Assembly (NCBI RefSeq): GCF_017347085.1
Contig: NZ_JADPSA010000001.1
Location: forward strand, 62,001 to 126,000
Direction of reading: 5' to 3'
Length of the DNA stretch: 64,000 nt
DNA from: Nesterenkonia sp. E16_10
Lineage (GTDB): Bacteria; Actinomycetota; Actinomycetes; Actinomycetales; Micrococcaceae
The position numbers and the translations under genes are program-made. Of the stretch, positions 7,889-22,700 are shown piece after piece. The notes under the pieces were generated by a model. The model made no database searches. It saw nothing but the letters and a program-made list of their open reading frames with translations, and was not told where the DNA came from. The first letter of the stretch is position 1, and every line of letters begins with the position of its first letter.

Positions 7889-9031
7889 TCAGCGGGTCTG
7901 CTGGCCCATCGGGGAGACGATCGCGTCCACACGCTGGAAGGACTTCAGATCCACGTAGCCGGTGGAGGCCATCGCGTGGCGCAGGCCGCCCATCAGGTTT
8001 GAGGAGCCGTCGGTGTGATGCGCGGGCCCCCAGAGCACCTCCTGCAGCGGTCCCACGGTCCCGACCCGGGTGCGATGGCCGCGCGGGAAGTCCTGGTGCA
8101 CCGCCTCGAGTCCCCAGTGCCAGCCTTGCCCCGGCGCCTCTTCGGCGCGGGCGAGGGTGGTGCCGAGCATCACGGCGTCGGCGCCCATCGCAAGGGCCTT
8201 GACCAGGTCTCCGGAGGAGCCCATGCCGCCGTCGGCGATGACGTGGACGTAGCGGCCGCCGGACTCATCCAGGTAGTCCCGGCGTGCCGCGGCGACGTCG
8301 CTGATCGCGGTGGCCATCGGCACCCGGATGCCCATGGCGCGGCGGGTGGTGGTGGCGGCCCCGCCGCCGAAGCCCACCAGCACGCCGGCAGCGCCGGTGC
8401 GCATCAGGTGCAGCGCCGGGGTGTACCCCGCGACGCCCCCGACGATGACCGGCACATCGAGCTCGTAGATGAACTCCTTGAGGTTCAGCGGCTCACCGTT
8501 CTGCGCCACGTGCTCGGCCGAGACGGTGGTGCCGCGGATCACGAACATGTCCACCCCCGCCTCGATGACGGTGCTGTAGAACTCCTGGGTGCGCTGGGGA
8601 GTCAGCGAGCCGGAGACGACGACGCCGGCCTCCCGGATCTCGGCCAGCCGTGCGGTGATCAGCTCGGCCTTGATCGGCTCGGCGTAGAGCTGCTGGAGCC
8701 GGCGGGTGTTCTGCGCCGAGACCTCCTCGGCGCCCAGCGCCGCGATCTCGGCGAGCACCGGCTCCGGGTTCTCGTAGCGGGTCCAGAGGCCCTCCAGGTT
8801 GAGGACCCCGAGGCCGCCCTGCCGGCCGAGCTCGATGGCGGTGGCCGGGGACATCACCGAGTCCATGGGGGCGCCGACCACGGGCATGGAGAAGGAGTAC
8901 GCGTCGATGCGCCAGTCCAGACTCACATCCGCGGGGCTGCGGGTGCGTCGATTCGGGACGATGGCGACATCGTCCAGCGCCCAGGCCCGACGGCCGTTCT
9001 TGGCCAGGCCGATGGGGATCTCGTTGCTCAA
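7889..9031 (-). CDS. guaB3: GuaB3-family IMP dehydrogenase-related protein
   Basis: This 380-residue protein has the IMPDH TIM-barrel fold without CBS domains. Family marks are DDVAIVPNRRT near the start, PMDSVMSP, IVGGVAGY, the phosphate-binding HVIADGGMGSSGDLVKA and SNLMGGLRHAMAS. Actinobacteria usually carry it next to guaB. The loop where true IMPDH has its catalytic Cys reads GFGGGAATTTRR, with no Cys, so dehydrogenase activity is doubtful; a role as GMP reductase or regulator is possible. The start is a TTG with a perfect AAAGGAG seven bases upstream, inside the 13-bp gap after guaB, so the two genes are co-transcribed. Confidence 0.9.
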   Translation of the reverse strand: MSNEIPIGLAKNGRRAWALDDVAIVPNRRTRSPADVSLDWRIDAYSFSMPVVGAPMDSVMSPATAIELGRQGGLGVLNLEGLWTRYENPEPVLAEIAALGAEEVSAQNTRRLQQLYAEPIKAELITARLAEIREAGVVVSGSLTPQRTQEFYSTVIEAGVDMFVIRGTTVSAEHVAQNGEPLNLKEFIYELDVPVIVGGVAGYTPALHLMRTGAAGVLVGFGGGAATTTRRAMGIRVPMATAISDVAAARRDYLDESGGRYVHVIADGGMGSSGDLVKALAMGADAVMLGTTLARAEEAPGQGWHWGLEAVHQDFPRGHRTRVGTVGPLQEVLWGPAHHTDGSSNLMGGLRHAMASTGYVDLKSFQRVDAIVSPMGQQTR

Positions 9032-9044
9032 AGCTGCTCCTTTA

Positions 9045-10703
<1,659 letters not shown>

Positions 10704-10709
10704 TTTCGT

Positions 10710-10736
10710 CTAGCACTCGAGACCCTCGGGTGCCAG
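10710..10736. promoter_or_regulatory. Second, degenerate CIRCE-like site
   Basis: CTAGCACTC, nine bases, then GGGTGCCAG. The left arm matches CIRCE at 8 of 9 positions and the right arm at 6 of 9. It begins 20 bases after the first CIRCE ends and covers the likely transcription start. Paired CIRCE sites occur before other actinobacterial groE genes. Confidence 0.6.
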
Positions 10737-10740
10737 CTTG

Positions 10741-10763
10741 TCCGCGGGTCGTCAACCCGCGGA
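10741..10763 (+). other. Hairpin in the groES leader
   Basis: TCCGCGGGT, five bases, then ACCCGCGGA: a perfect 9-bp stem early in the groES 5' leader. Further short GC stems can be drawn between 10840 and 10890. It may stabilise the leader or act in post-transcriptional control. The rest of the 341-bp guaB-groES gap holds no gene. Confidence 0.5.
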
Positions 10764-10924
10764 GATCAGCCTGACGGGGCACCATCCGGCACCGCGACGA
10801 CGGTTGGCCACTCCCAAGGCGTGCGACAGATCTCGGCTCGTCGAGCACCCCGGAAGCACCGGGAGTCTCTGGACGGGTCTGTGCTGATAAACCGAATCCA
10901 CACCACGCAAAGGAGAGTACTGAC

Positions 10925-11221
10925 GTGTCAGTCTCTATCAAGCCTCTCGAGGATCGCATCGTTGTTCGCCCCCTGGAAGCAGAGCAGACCACCGCTTCCG
11001 GGCTGGTCATCCCCGACACCGCGAAGGAGAAGCCCCAGGAGGGCAAGGTCATCGCGGTGGGCCCAGGTCGCTTCGACGAAAAGGGCAAGCGCATCCCGGT
11101 TGACGTCTCCGAGGGCGACGTCGTCATCTACTCCAAGTTCGGCGGCACCGAGGTCAAGGTCAGCGGCGAGGAGTACCTCGTGCTCAACGCTCGCGATGTC
11201 CTGGCCATCATCGAGAAGTAA
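10925..11221 (+). CDS. groS: Co-chaperonin GroES
   Basis: This 98-residue protein has the GroES family start [10 protein letters not shown], a mobile loop ([23 protein letters not shown] at about 18-40) and the closing [12 protein letters not shown]. Seven copies form the lid on the GroEL ring and help release folded protein in the cytosol. The GTG start has AAGGAG about seven bases upstream. It is the first gene of the groES-groEL operon behind the CIRCE-controlled promoter; groEL follows after 73 bases. Confidence 0.97.
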   Translation: MSVSIKPLEDRIVVRPLEAEQTTASGLVIPDTAKEKPQEGKVIAVGPGRFDEKGKRIPVDVSEGDVVIYSKFGGTEVKVSGEEYLVLNARDVLAIIEK

Positions 11222-11291
11222 GAACGGACCACTGAAGGTTCTTCACGGACCCGATCACGATCCGATTCTCACACTCTCAAAGGAGCACTAA

Positions 11292-12890
<1,599 letters not shown>

Positions 12891-12911
12891 TCGTCTCTGA
12901 GTCTTCCCTCA

Positions 12912-12951
12912 CAGCTGGGGCCCTGACCGTTCTCGGTCAGGGCCCCAGCTG
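12912..12951. terminator. Terminator between groEL and the CPBP gene
   Basis: A perfect 17-bp stem (12912-12928 with 12935-12951) has a six-base loop. It lies between two convergent genes and can serve both. It lacks a clear T-run on the plus strand. Confidence 0.75.
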
Positions 12952-12959
12952 CGTTCGGG

Positions 12960-13805
12960 CTAGGAGAGCGCGATGAGCTGCAGCACCAGCGGGAAGGCCA
13001 GGAACGCGACCACGTCCAGCAGCAGGTGCGCGATCACCAGCGGCATCACACGGCCGTAGCGGTGGTAGATCCAGCCGAAGATGATGCCCATCAGCAGGTT
13101 CCCGATGCCCGGCCCGAAGCCCTGGTAGAGGTGGTAGGCCCCGCGCAGCAGCGCCGCCGCGAGGATGATCAGCCAGATGCTCACCCGGGGCCAGATCCGG
13201 CGGGCCCGGTCGAAGAGGTACGCGACCATGATCACCTCTTCGAGCAGCGAATGCCGCAGCGCGGCCAGGATCAGCACCGGAGTGGTCCACCAGTGCTCGC
13301 CGACGTCGGCCGGGATGATCTCGGTGGTGATCCCCGCCGCCCGACCCAGCCCGTAGACCACCAGCGTGCCCAGCCCGATGATCAGAAACAGTCCGACGCC
13401 GAGGCTGAGGTCCCGCACGGGACGGCGCAGGTCCAGCCCGAAGCGGCGGAACGGGTTCATCCCCTGCAGGAAGAACAGATAGCAGACCAACACCACCGGG
13501 AAGAGCGCGAACACCGAGTCCAGCACCTGGTAGCTGAAGTCGAAGAACTCCGCCCGGGATCGCGAGGACTGCACCGTGGCGCTCTGCTCGGACAGCGGCG
13601 CCAGGCTCAGCCGTTCCATGAGCCGCAGCACCGCGTAGACGGCGGAGCGGCCCAGCGAGAGGCCGAGCACGATCGCGAGCTCCCAGCCCAGGAACCGCCG
13701 ACTCATCGGAGTGGGCGCTCCCTGCGCGCGCACAGGGAGCGCCGATCCCGATGAGTCGGTGGACTGCGGACCGGAGACCTCCGGCGTCGTTGGCTTCACG
13801 CTCAA
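12960..13805 (-). CDS. CPBP-family intramembrane protease
   Basis: This 281-residue membrane protein has about six to eight hydrophobic segments and the CPBP (Abi/CAAX protease-like) motifs: SLLEEVIMVAYLFDRA with the glutamate pair at 189-190, RGAYHLYQG with His225, and AHLLLDVVAF with His260. Eukaryotic relatives cleave prenylated proteins; many bacterial members act in protein secretion, bacteriocin immunity or have no known substrate. The first 35 residues are polar and low in complexity. The start is a TTG at 13805 or the GTG two codons later. It is divergent from the phosphatase gene, with 37 bases between the starts. Confidence 0.88.
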   Translation of the reverse strand: MSVKPTTPEVSGPQSTDSSGSALPVRAQGAPTPMSRRFLGWELAIVLGLSLGRSAVYAVLRLMERLSLAPLSEQSATVQSSRSRAEFFDFSYQVLDSVFALFPVVLVCYLFFLQGMNPFRRFGLDLRRPVRDLSLGVGLFLIIGLGTLVVYGLGRAAGITTEIIPADVGEHWWTTPVLILAALRHSLLEEVIMVAYLFDRARRIWPRVSIWLIILAAALLRGAYHLYQGFGPGIGNLLMGIIFGWIYHRYGRVMPLVIAHLLLDVVAFLAFPLVLQLIALS

Positions 13806-13842
13806 GAGTCTAGATCTGACCAGCGTCGAGGAGTGTGGTCAG

Positions 13843-14430
13843 ATGGAAGCCATGACTGAGACTTACACCCTGCTCGCCGTCTGCACCGGCAATATCTGCC
13901 GCTCCCCCGCCATGGACCGGCTGCTCGCCCATGAGTTGGGTTCCGAGCCTGGCATCACCGTGGGCTCCGCGGGCACCCACGCCCATGTCGGAGACGACAT
14001 GGAGGCGCAGATGAAGGATCGGCTGGTGGAATACGGCGCCGACACCGAGAATTTCGAGGCCCAGCAGCTGGAGCCCGCGCTGGTCCGCAGCGCCGATCTG
14101 GTGCTCACCGCCACCCGGGGACATGTGCGCGACATCCTCGCCGATGTCCCCGAGAGCGGGCAGAAGGTGTTCACGCTGCGCGAGTTCGTCCGGCTCCTCG
14201 ATTCCCTGGACCCCACCGCTCGTGCCGAGGCCCTGGAGAGCTCACAGACCGTGGCGGGGAAGCTTGCAGCCCTGCTGCCGCTGGTGGCAGACCAGCGCGA
14301 TCAGACCCAGTCGCCCACGGCGCAGGACGATGTGGTGGACCCGTACATGATGCCCGAGGACGTCTTCGATGAGTCCTTCGCCCAGGTGCGCGAACCGATC
14401 ACGACGCTGCGCGAGACCCTGCGAGGCTGA
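13843..14430 (+). CDS. Low-molecular-weight protein-tyrosine phosphatase
   Basis: This 195-residue cytosolic phosphatase has the P-loop signature CTGNICRS near residues 13-20, where the Cys is the nucleophile and the Arg binds phosphate. A distal DVVDPYMM matches the Asp-Pro general-acid loop. Family members remove phosphate from tyrosine residues, in actinobacteria often on kinases of capsule or wall synthesis, but no kinase gene is nearby. It is somewhat longer than the usual 150-160 residues, mainly in the helical part before the DP loop. GAGGAG lies nine bases before the chosen ATG. An ATG three codons later is possible. Confidence 0.88.
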   Translation: MEAMTETYTLLAVCTGNICRSPAMDRLLAHELGSEPGITVGSAGTHAHVGDDMEAQMKDRLVEYGADTENFEAQQLEPALVRSADLVLTATRGHVRDILADVPESGQKVFTLREFVRLLDSLDPTARAEALESSQTVAGKLAALLPLVADQRDQTQSPTAQDDVVDPYMMPEDVFDESFAQVREPITTLRETLRG

Positions 14431-14516
14431 GCGGCCGGTCTCAACCTCCCGCGGCCCGCCCAGCGCACCGGCCCAGCGCCTGCGCTCCGCAGGTTCGCCC
14501 CGCAGGTTCGTGCCAC

Positions 14517-17736
<3,220 letters not shown>

Positions 17737-17738
17737 CT

Positions 17739-18644
17739 ATGCCGAAGCCTGAGAACGTGAACCCCGAAAGCGTGGACCCAGCGATCGTTGCCCCACAGAA
17801 GCTGAGCCCGCAGAAGCTGCAGGACCTGTTGGAGATCGCCCATGAGGCCGCCGCCGCCGGTGCCGGGGTCCTGGCCGAACGCCAGGACGTCTCCCCCTCC
17901 GGGCTGGTCCTGGGTCAGGAGCACTCCGGGGTGCAGACCAAGTCCTCGGCCTCGGATCTGGTCACCGACTTCGATCGGCGCGCCGAACAGGCCGTGCGCG
18001 AGGTGATCAACCGGCGTCGACCCTCCGATGAGGTCTCCGGTGAGGAGTACGGCACCACCACACCGGCTGAGCCCAGCGGCTACCGGTGGTCCATCGACCC
18101 GCTCGACGGCACCACGAACTTCATCCGCGGGATCGTCTACTACGGAACCTCGGTGGGTCTGCAGGGCCCGGACGGCAGCTGGCTGGCCGGCGTCGTCGTG
18201 GCTCCGGCGCTCTCCCGCATCTGGTGGGCCAGCGCCGGAGCCGGCGCCTGGAGCACCCACGGGGACTCCGAGCCGACCCGGCTGGGCGGACCCACCGGCG
18301 AGCTCGACGCCGGGCTGCTCTCCACCGGCTTCGGCTATGACCCCGCCCGACGCGCCGAGCAGACCCGTGCGGTCAGCGCGATGCTGCCGCACTTCGGCAA
18401 TATGCGCCGACTCGGGGCCGCCGCTCTGGACATCTGCATGGTGGCCGATGGCACCCAGAACGCCTACGCCGAGTACGGCATCTGGGAGCACGACTGGGCC
18501 GCCGGGGCGCTGATCGCCGAAGAGGCCGGGGTCTTCGTGCGCCGCCCGATCGCGGCAGACAGCAGCAAGACCCCGGATTGGACCGTGATCGGGGACATCG
18601 GCATCGACCCCAGCGAGCTCTCCCCGGCTCCGCTGACCCGCTGA
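17739..18644 (+). CDS. Inositol monophosphatase family enzyme
   Basis: This 301-residue enzyme has the lithium-sensitive phosphatase motifs: SDLVTDFDRRAE, the metal site WSIDPLDGTTNF and C-terminal WEHDWAAGALIAEEAG. Such enzymes remove phosphate from inositol-1-phosphate, and related members act on histidinol phosphate, fructose-1,6-bisphosphate or adenosine 3',5'-bisphosphate. The exact substrate cannot be told from the sequence. The N-terminal 25 residues are a polar extension. It starts two bases after the ligA stop and is probably co-transcribed with it and the GNAT gene that follows. Confidence 0.9.
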   Translation: MPKPENVNPESVDPAIVAPQKLSPQKLQDLLEIAHEAAAAGAGVLAERQDVSPSGLVLGQEHSGVQTKSSASDLVTDFDRRAEQAVREVINRRRPSDEVSGEEYGTTTPAEPSGYRWSIDPLDGTTNFIRGIVYYGTSVGLQGPDGSWLAGVVVAPALSRIWWASAGAGAWSTHGDSEPTRLGGPTGELDAGLLSTGFGYDPARRAEQTRAVSAMLPHFGNMRRLGAAALDICMVADGTQNAYAEYGIWEHDWAAGALIAEEAGVFVRRPIAADSSKTPDWTVIGDIGIDPSELSPAPLTR

Positions 18645-18649
18645 GCGCC

Positions 18650-19201
18650 ATGGACCGGAACCACTCGCAGCCCAGCGGCGCCCGAACCGACTCGGGGTCG
18701 ATGCACATCCGCCCCGCCGCCGTCGCCGACTGGGACCGGATCGCGGAGCTGACCGTGGCCGCCTATGTCGACGGCGGCTTCCTCAGCGCAGGAGACTCCT
18801 ACGTCTCACACCTGAGCGACGTCGAGACCCGCGCCCGCGGCTCGCAGCTTCTGGTCGCCGAGGTGGACACCCTCGAGGGCCCCGCGGTGGCCGCCTCCGT
18901 GGCGGTCGCCGATGCCGGAGGCCCGATGGCCGAGGTGGCCCGGGCCGGGGAGATGGAGTTCAGGATGCTCGCCGTCGCGCCGGAGCATCAGGGCCGGGGC
19001 ATCGCACGGGCCCTGGTGCGTCACATCATCGGCCTGGCCGAGTCGCGCCCGGAGATCCACGCGCTGACCCTGTGCAGCCTGACCTCGATGACCACTGCGC
19101 ACGCGCTCTACCGCTCCGAGGGCTTCCGCCCGATGCCGGAGCGGGACTTCTACCTGCCCGAGAAGTCAGCACGGTTCCCGTTCTTTCGGCGTGAGGTCTG
19201 A
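18650..19201 (+). CDS. GNAT-family N-acetyltransferase
   Basis: This 183-residue protein has the GNAT acetyl-CoA site MLAVAPEHQGRGIARALVRHII (motif A, Q/R-x-x-G-x-G/A) and a C-terminal ALYRSEGFRPMPERDF typical of the family. It transfers an acetyl group from acetyl-CoA to an amine; the substrate is unknown. It begins five bases after the phosphatase stop, so it is the third gene of the ligA transcript. A second in-frame ATG 17 codons in (MHIRPA) would remove a polar leader and is a reasonable alternative start. A terminator follows. Confidence 0.85.
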   Translation: MDRNHSQPSGARTDSGSMHIRPAAVADWDRIAELTVAAYVDGGFLSAGDSYVSHLSDVETRARGSQLLVAEVDTLEGPAVAASVAVADAGGPMAEVARAGEMEFRMLAVAPEHQGRGIARALVRHIIGLAESRPEIHALTLCSLTSMTTAHALYRSEGFRPMPERDFYLPEKSARFPFFRREV

Positions 19202-19224
19202 GCCCGGCGCATGCAGGCACGAGA

Positions 19225-19267
19225 AAGCCCGGTGGTTCCTCTCCCCTCGAGAGGCACCACCGGGCTT
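19225..19267. terminator. Bidirectional terminator between GNAT and symporter genes
   Basis: An 18-bp stem (19225-19242 with 19250-19267, one mismatch) has a seven-base loop. It has AA on the left and TT on the right. It separates convergent genes. Confidence 0.85.
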
Positions 19268-19305
19268 CATCGTTCATCGCGACGTGTCGCGAAGAGCTGC
19301 TGGGA

Positions 19306-20859
19306 TCAGCGGCGCTCTGCCAGCTCGTGGGGCAGCGGCTCCGGATCCTCCAGCAGACGACCCGCCTTGCGGTCCGCCAGGTACTGCTTCATCTCTTCCT
19401 TGACCTTCGGCGCCAGGATGACCAGGCCGATGACGTTGATGAAGATGCACATGAACAGCGCCGAGTCGGCGAAGTCGAAGATGTTCTGCGTGGAGACCAG
19501 GCAGCCCAGGACCACCAGGGTCAGTGCGATGATCCGGAAGATCGTGTCACCGACCTTGGTGGTGCCGAAGAGGTGCCGCCAGGCCTGGATGCCGTAGTAC
19601 GCCCAGGTGATGAGCGTGGAGAAGGCGAAGAGCAGCACCGCGACGGTCAGCACGATGTTGAAGCCGGGCAGGAAGGAGTCGAAGGCCGCCGAGGTCAGGC
19701 CCACGGGGTTGTCTGCGCCACCGGCGTCCAGTGCTTCCTGGTACTCGGGGGTCCAGGCGAAGATGATGACCAGTGCGGTCATGGTGCAGATCAGGACCGT
19801 GTCGATGAACGGCTCGAGAGCAGCGTTGAAGCCCTCGGAGATCGGACGGCGCGTCTTCACGGCGGAGTGGGCGATCGGTGCGGAACCGATGCCGGCCTCG
19901 TTGGAGAAGGCCGCGCGGGTCACACCGATGATGATGACGCCGAGCACGCCGCCGGAGATGCCCTCAGGGGAGAAGGCGCCGCCGATGATCGCGCTGAAGG
20001 CCTCGCCGATGTTGGAGAAGTTCACCCCGATGACGATGAGGCAGGCCACCACGTAGATGATGGCCATGGCGGGAACCAGCTTGGCGGTGACCGCACCGAT
20101 GGACTTGATGCCGCCGATGATCACCACGCCGACCAGTCCTGCGAAGACCAGGCCGAAGATCAGTGCGGCGAGGTCCGAGCCGAAGAGGCCTTCCTCTCCG
20201 CCGGTGGCGGCGCGCAGCTGGCCGAAGGCCTGGTTGGACTGGAACATGCCGCCGCCGACCACGCCGAAGAGCATGATGGCGATGGCGAAGAGGCCGGTGA
20301 TGATGGCCACCGGGATGCGACCGAGCTTGTGGTAGGCGACCTTGAGGTACTGGAAGGGTCCGCCATGGACGATCCCGTTCTCATCGATGTAGCGGTACTT
20401 CACGCCCAGCGTGCACTCCACGAACTTGGTGCACATGCCGAAGAGACCAGCGACGATCATCCAGAAGGTGGCGCCGGGGCCGCCCAGTGAGACCGCGGCG
20501 GCCACACCGGCGATATTGCCGAGACCCACGGTCGCCGAGACCGCTGAGGTCAGCGCCTGGAAGTGGGAGACCTCGCCGGGGTCCTTCTCGGTGGTCCACT
20601 TGCCGCGGAGCACCTCGAGGCTGACCTGCGGGGTGCGGAACTGCACAAAGCCGAAGTAGATGGTGAAGCCGATGGCGGCCAGGATCGACCAGAGCACCAC
20701 GACGGGTGCGTCGAAGCCGCCCAGTGGAACGGTGGCGAAGATGATTCCGGAGAAGAACTCCGTGATTCCGGCGAACCAGCCGTCCACGGTGTTGGCGGCC
20801 CCCTGCAGCGCGGATTCCTCCGTGGCTGCCGCCGAGATGTATGCACTCATGGTGCTCAT
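19306..20859 (-). CDS. Alanine/glycine:sodium symporter, AGCS family
   Basis: This 517-residue membrane protein with about ten helices has the AGCS family signatures VSATVGLGNIAGVAAAVSLGGPGATFWMIVAGLFGM and AFSNEAGIGSAPIAH. The family imports D- or L-alanine or glycine together with Na+ or H+. The N-terminal 25 residues are polar. It stands alone on the minus strand with a 312-bp upstream gap containing a pair of 22-bp direct repeats. Glycine riboswitches control some members, but I see no such structure here. Confidence 0.92.
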   Translation of the reverse strand: MSTMSAYISAAATEESALQGAANTVDGWFAGITEFFSGIIFATVPLGGFDAPVVVLWSILAAIGFTIYFGFVQFRTPQVSLEVLRGKWTTEKDPGEVSHFQALTSAVSATVGLGNIAGVAAAVSLGGPGATFWMIVAGLFGMCTKFVECTLGVKYRYIDENGIVHGGPFQYLKVAYHKLGRIPVAIITGLFAIAIMLFGVVGGGMFQSNQAFGQLRAATGGEEGLFGSDLAALIFGLVFAGLVGVVIIGGIKSIGAVTAKLVPAMAIIYVVACLIVIGVNFSNIGEAFSAIIGGAFSPEGISGGVLGVIIIGVTRAAFSNEAGIGSAPIAHSAVKTRRPISEGFNAALEPFIDTVLICTMTALVIIFAWTPEYQEALDAGGADNPVGLTSAAFDSFLPGFNIVLTVAVLLFAFSTLITWAYYGIQAWRHLFGTTKVGDTIFRIIALTLVVLGCLVSTQNIFDFADSALFMCIFINVIGLVILAPKVKEEMKQYLADRKAGRLLEDPEPLPHELAERR

Positions 20860-20881
20860 GTGATTCCCTCACTCGATGATC

Positions 20882-20927
20882 GGTGCAAAGCGCGTGTGAT
20901 GTGTTGGTGCGAAGCGCGTGTGATGTG
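20882..20927 (-). repeat. Two 22-bp direct repeats upstream of the symporter gene
   Basis: 20882-20903 and 20906-20927 differ at one base and are separated by TT (period 24). They lie 23-68 bases before the symporter ATG, so within its 5' leader or promoter. They could be paired operator sites or a recent duplication. The rest of the gap (20928-21072) is AT-rich, with a TTGCG/CGCAA inverted repeat at 20988-21000, and holds no gene. Confidence 0.75.
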
Positions 20928-21072
20928 ACGGTCCGAGGTCAGGCCTCGGGTTGCGCAATAATCTACTCCCCCACTGTTACGGCCAGTTTGCGACACGCAA
21001 TGATTGTGTATCGAGCATGTTGCCAGGTGGTGGAATATTGCACAAGAGAGAATTGTGCCATAGAACACAAAA

Positions 21073-21112
21073 ACGGCCCAGAATCGCGCTCAGGGAGCGG
21101 ATTCTGGGCCGT
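21073..21112 (-). terminator. gatCAB terminator
   Basis: The 13-bp arms 21073-21085 and 21100-21112 pair perfectly around a 14-base loop. On the minus strand the hairpin is followed by TTTTT. It lies 60 bases after the gatB stop and should end the gatC-gatA-gatB transcript. Confidence 0.9.
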
Positions 21113-21171
21113 CTGTCAGGGTCTCGGTGGTGTGCCGGGGCGGCTGCGGCGCCGCGATGCGGCGGGCCGGT

Positions 21172-22692
21172 TCAGCCCTCGATCCCCAGCTTGGCCAGCA
21201 CGATCTCGCGGACCTTGCCGGCGTCTGCCTGACCCCGGGTCTCCTTCATCACCGGGCCGATGAGCGCCCCGATGGCCTTGAGCTTGCCGGCGGCGATCTT
21301 CTCCACCACGTCAGGGTTCCCAGCCATCGCCTTCTCCACCGCAGCGGTGAGCGCACCGGAGTCATCCGAGACGACCTCCAGTCCGCGGACAGTGACGATT
21401 TCCTCCGGGGTTCCCTCCCCGGCGATCACGTGCTCCAGAACCTGGCGGGCGATCTTGTCGTTGATCCGACCCTGGGTGATCAGCCCGTTGAGCGCGCTGA
21501 TCGTGCCGGGCTCCACGCCGAGGGCGGCGGGTTCGAGGTCGCGCGCGTTGGCCAGTCGGGAGATCTCCCCCATCCACCATTTGCGGGCCACGCTCGGGGA
21601 GACCCCGGCGGCCACGGTCTCATCGATCTCATCGAGCAGACCGGCGGCGACCACGTCGCGGAACTCCTGCTCGGAGAAGCCCCAGGCGGCGAGCAGTCGA
21701 CGCTTGCGATCGGCGGGCGGCTCGGGCAGCTGCGCGCGCAGCTCCTCGACCCAGGCGGCGGTGGTCACGATCGGGACCAGATCCGGCTCCGGGAAGTAGC
21801 GGTAGTCATCGGCGTCGGATTTCGGGCGGCCCGAGCTGGTGGTGCGGCTGCCCTCCTGCCAGTGCCGGGTCTCCTGCACGATGGTGCCGCCGGCGGCCAG
21901 GATCCCGGCGTGGCGGCGCATCTCGTAGGTGACCGCATGCTCCACGGCGCGCAGCGAGTTCACGTTCTTGGTCTCCGAGCGGGTGCCGAAGGTGGTGGTG
22001 CCCTTGGGCATCATCGAGACGTTGGCGTCGCAGCGGACGTTGCCGCGCTCCATCTTCGCGTCGGAGATGTCGAGGCCCTTGACGATGTCGCGCACCGCGG
22101 AGACGTAGGCCCGCGCGAGCTCCGGCGCCCGAGCACCGGCACCGACGATGGGCTTGGTGACGATCTCCACCAGCGGGATCCCGGAGCGGTTGTAGTCCAC
22201 CAGGGAATAGTCCGCGCCCTGGATCCGCCCGGAGGTGCCGGCGTGGGTCAGCTTGCCCGCATCCTCCTCCATGTGGGCGCGTTCGATCTCCACGCGGAAG
22301 ACCTCCCCGTCGTCGAGCTCGATGTCGAGGTAGCCGTCGAAGGCGATCGGCTCGTCGTACTGCGAGGTCTGCCAGTTCTTCGGGGTGTCCGGGTAGAAGT
22401 ACTGCTTGCGGGCGAAGCGGCAGCGTTCGGCGATCTCGCAGTTCAGCGCGAGCCCGAGCTTGACCGCGTACTCCACGGCCTTGCCGTTGACCACCGGCAG
22501 GGTGCCCGGGAGTCCCAGGCAGACCTCGTTGACGTTGGTGTTGGGCTCGTCGCCGAAGGCATTGGGCGCCGAGGAGAACATCTTGGTCTTGGTGTTGAGC
22601 TCCACGTGGACCTCGAAGCCGAGCACCGGGTCGAACCGCTCCAGTGCCTCCTCGAAGCTCAGCGGGGACGCGTCGGTCAGCGTGTCAGTCAT
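21172..22692 (-). CDS. gatB: Asp-tRNA(Asn)/Glu-tRNA(Gln) amidotransferase subunit B
   Basis: This 506-residue subunit binds the misacylated tRNA and activates its Glu or Asp with ATP, so that ammonia from GatA can convert it to Gln or Asn. It shows GFEVHVELNTKTKMFSSAPN, GLPGTLPVVN and SKYFYPD-like ARKQYFYPDTPKNWQTSQYDEP, plus the C-terminal YqeY-like tail (GALIGPVMKETRGQADAGKVREIV). The chosen ATG has GAAGGAAG just upstream; an alternative start is four codons earlier. It is the last gene of gatC-gatA-gatB. Confidence 0.97.
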   Translation of the reverse strand: MTDTLTDASPLSFEEALERFDPVLGFEVHVELNTKTKMFSSAPNAFGDEPNTNVNEVCLGLPGTLPVVNGKAVEYAVKLGLALNCEIAERCRFARKQYFYPDTPKNWQTSQYDEPIAFDGYLDIELDDGEVFRVEIERAHMEEDAGKLTHAGTSGRIQGADYSLVDYNRSGIPLVEIVTKPIVGAGARAPELARAYVSAVRDIVKGLDISDAKMERGNVRCDANVSMMPKGTTTFGTRSETKNVNSLRAVEHAVTYEMRRHAGILAAGGTIVQETRHWQEGSRTTSSGRPKSDADDYRYFPEPDLVPIVTTAAWVEELRAQLPEPPADRKRRLLAAWGFSEQEFRDVVAAGLLDEIDETVAAGVSPSVARKWWMGEISRLANARDLEPAALGVEPGTISALNGLITQGRINDKIARQVLEHVIAGEGTPEEIVTVRGLEVVSDDSGALTAAVEKAMAGNPDVVEKIAAGKLKAIGALIGPVMKETRGQADAGKVREIVLAKLGIEG

Positions 22693-22700
22693 GTCTTCCT

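Noticed and set aside
20928-21072. Possible glycine riboswitch upstream of the alanine symporter
   Set aside because: The conserved glycine-aptamer stretches are absent. Only direct repeats and a short inverted repeat are seen.
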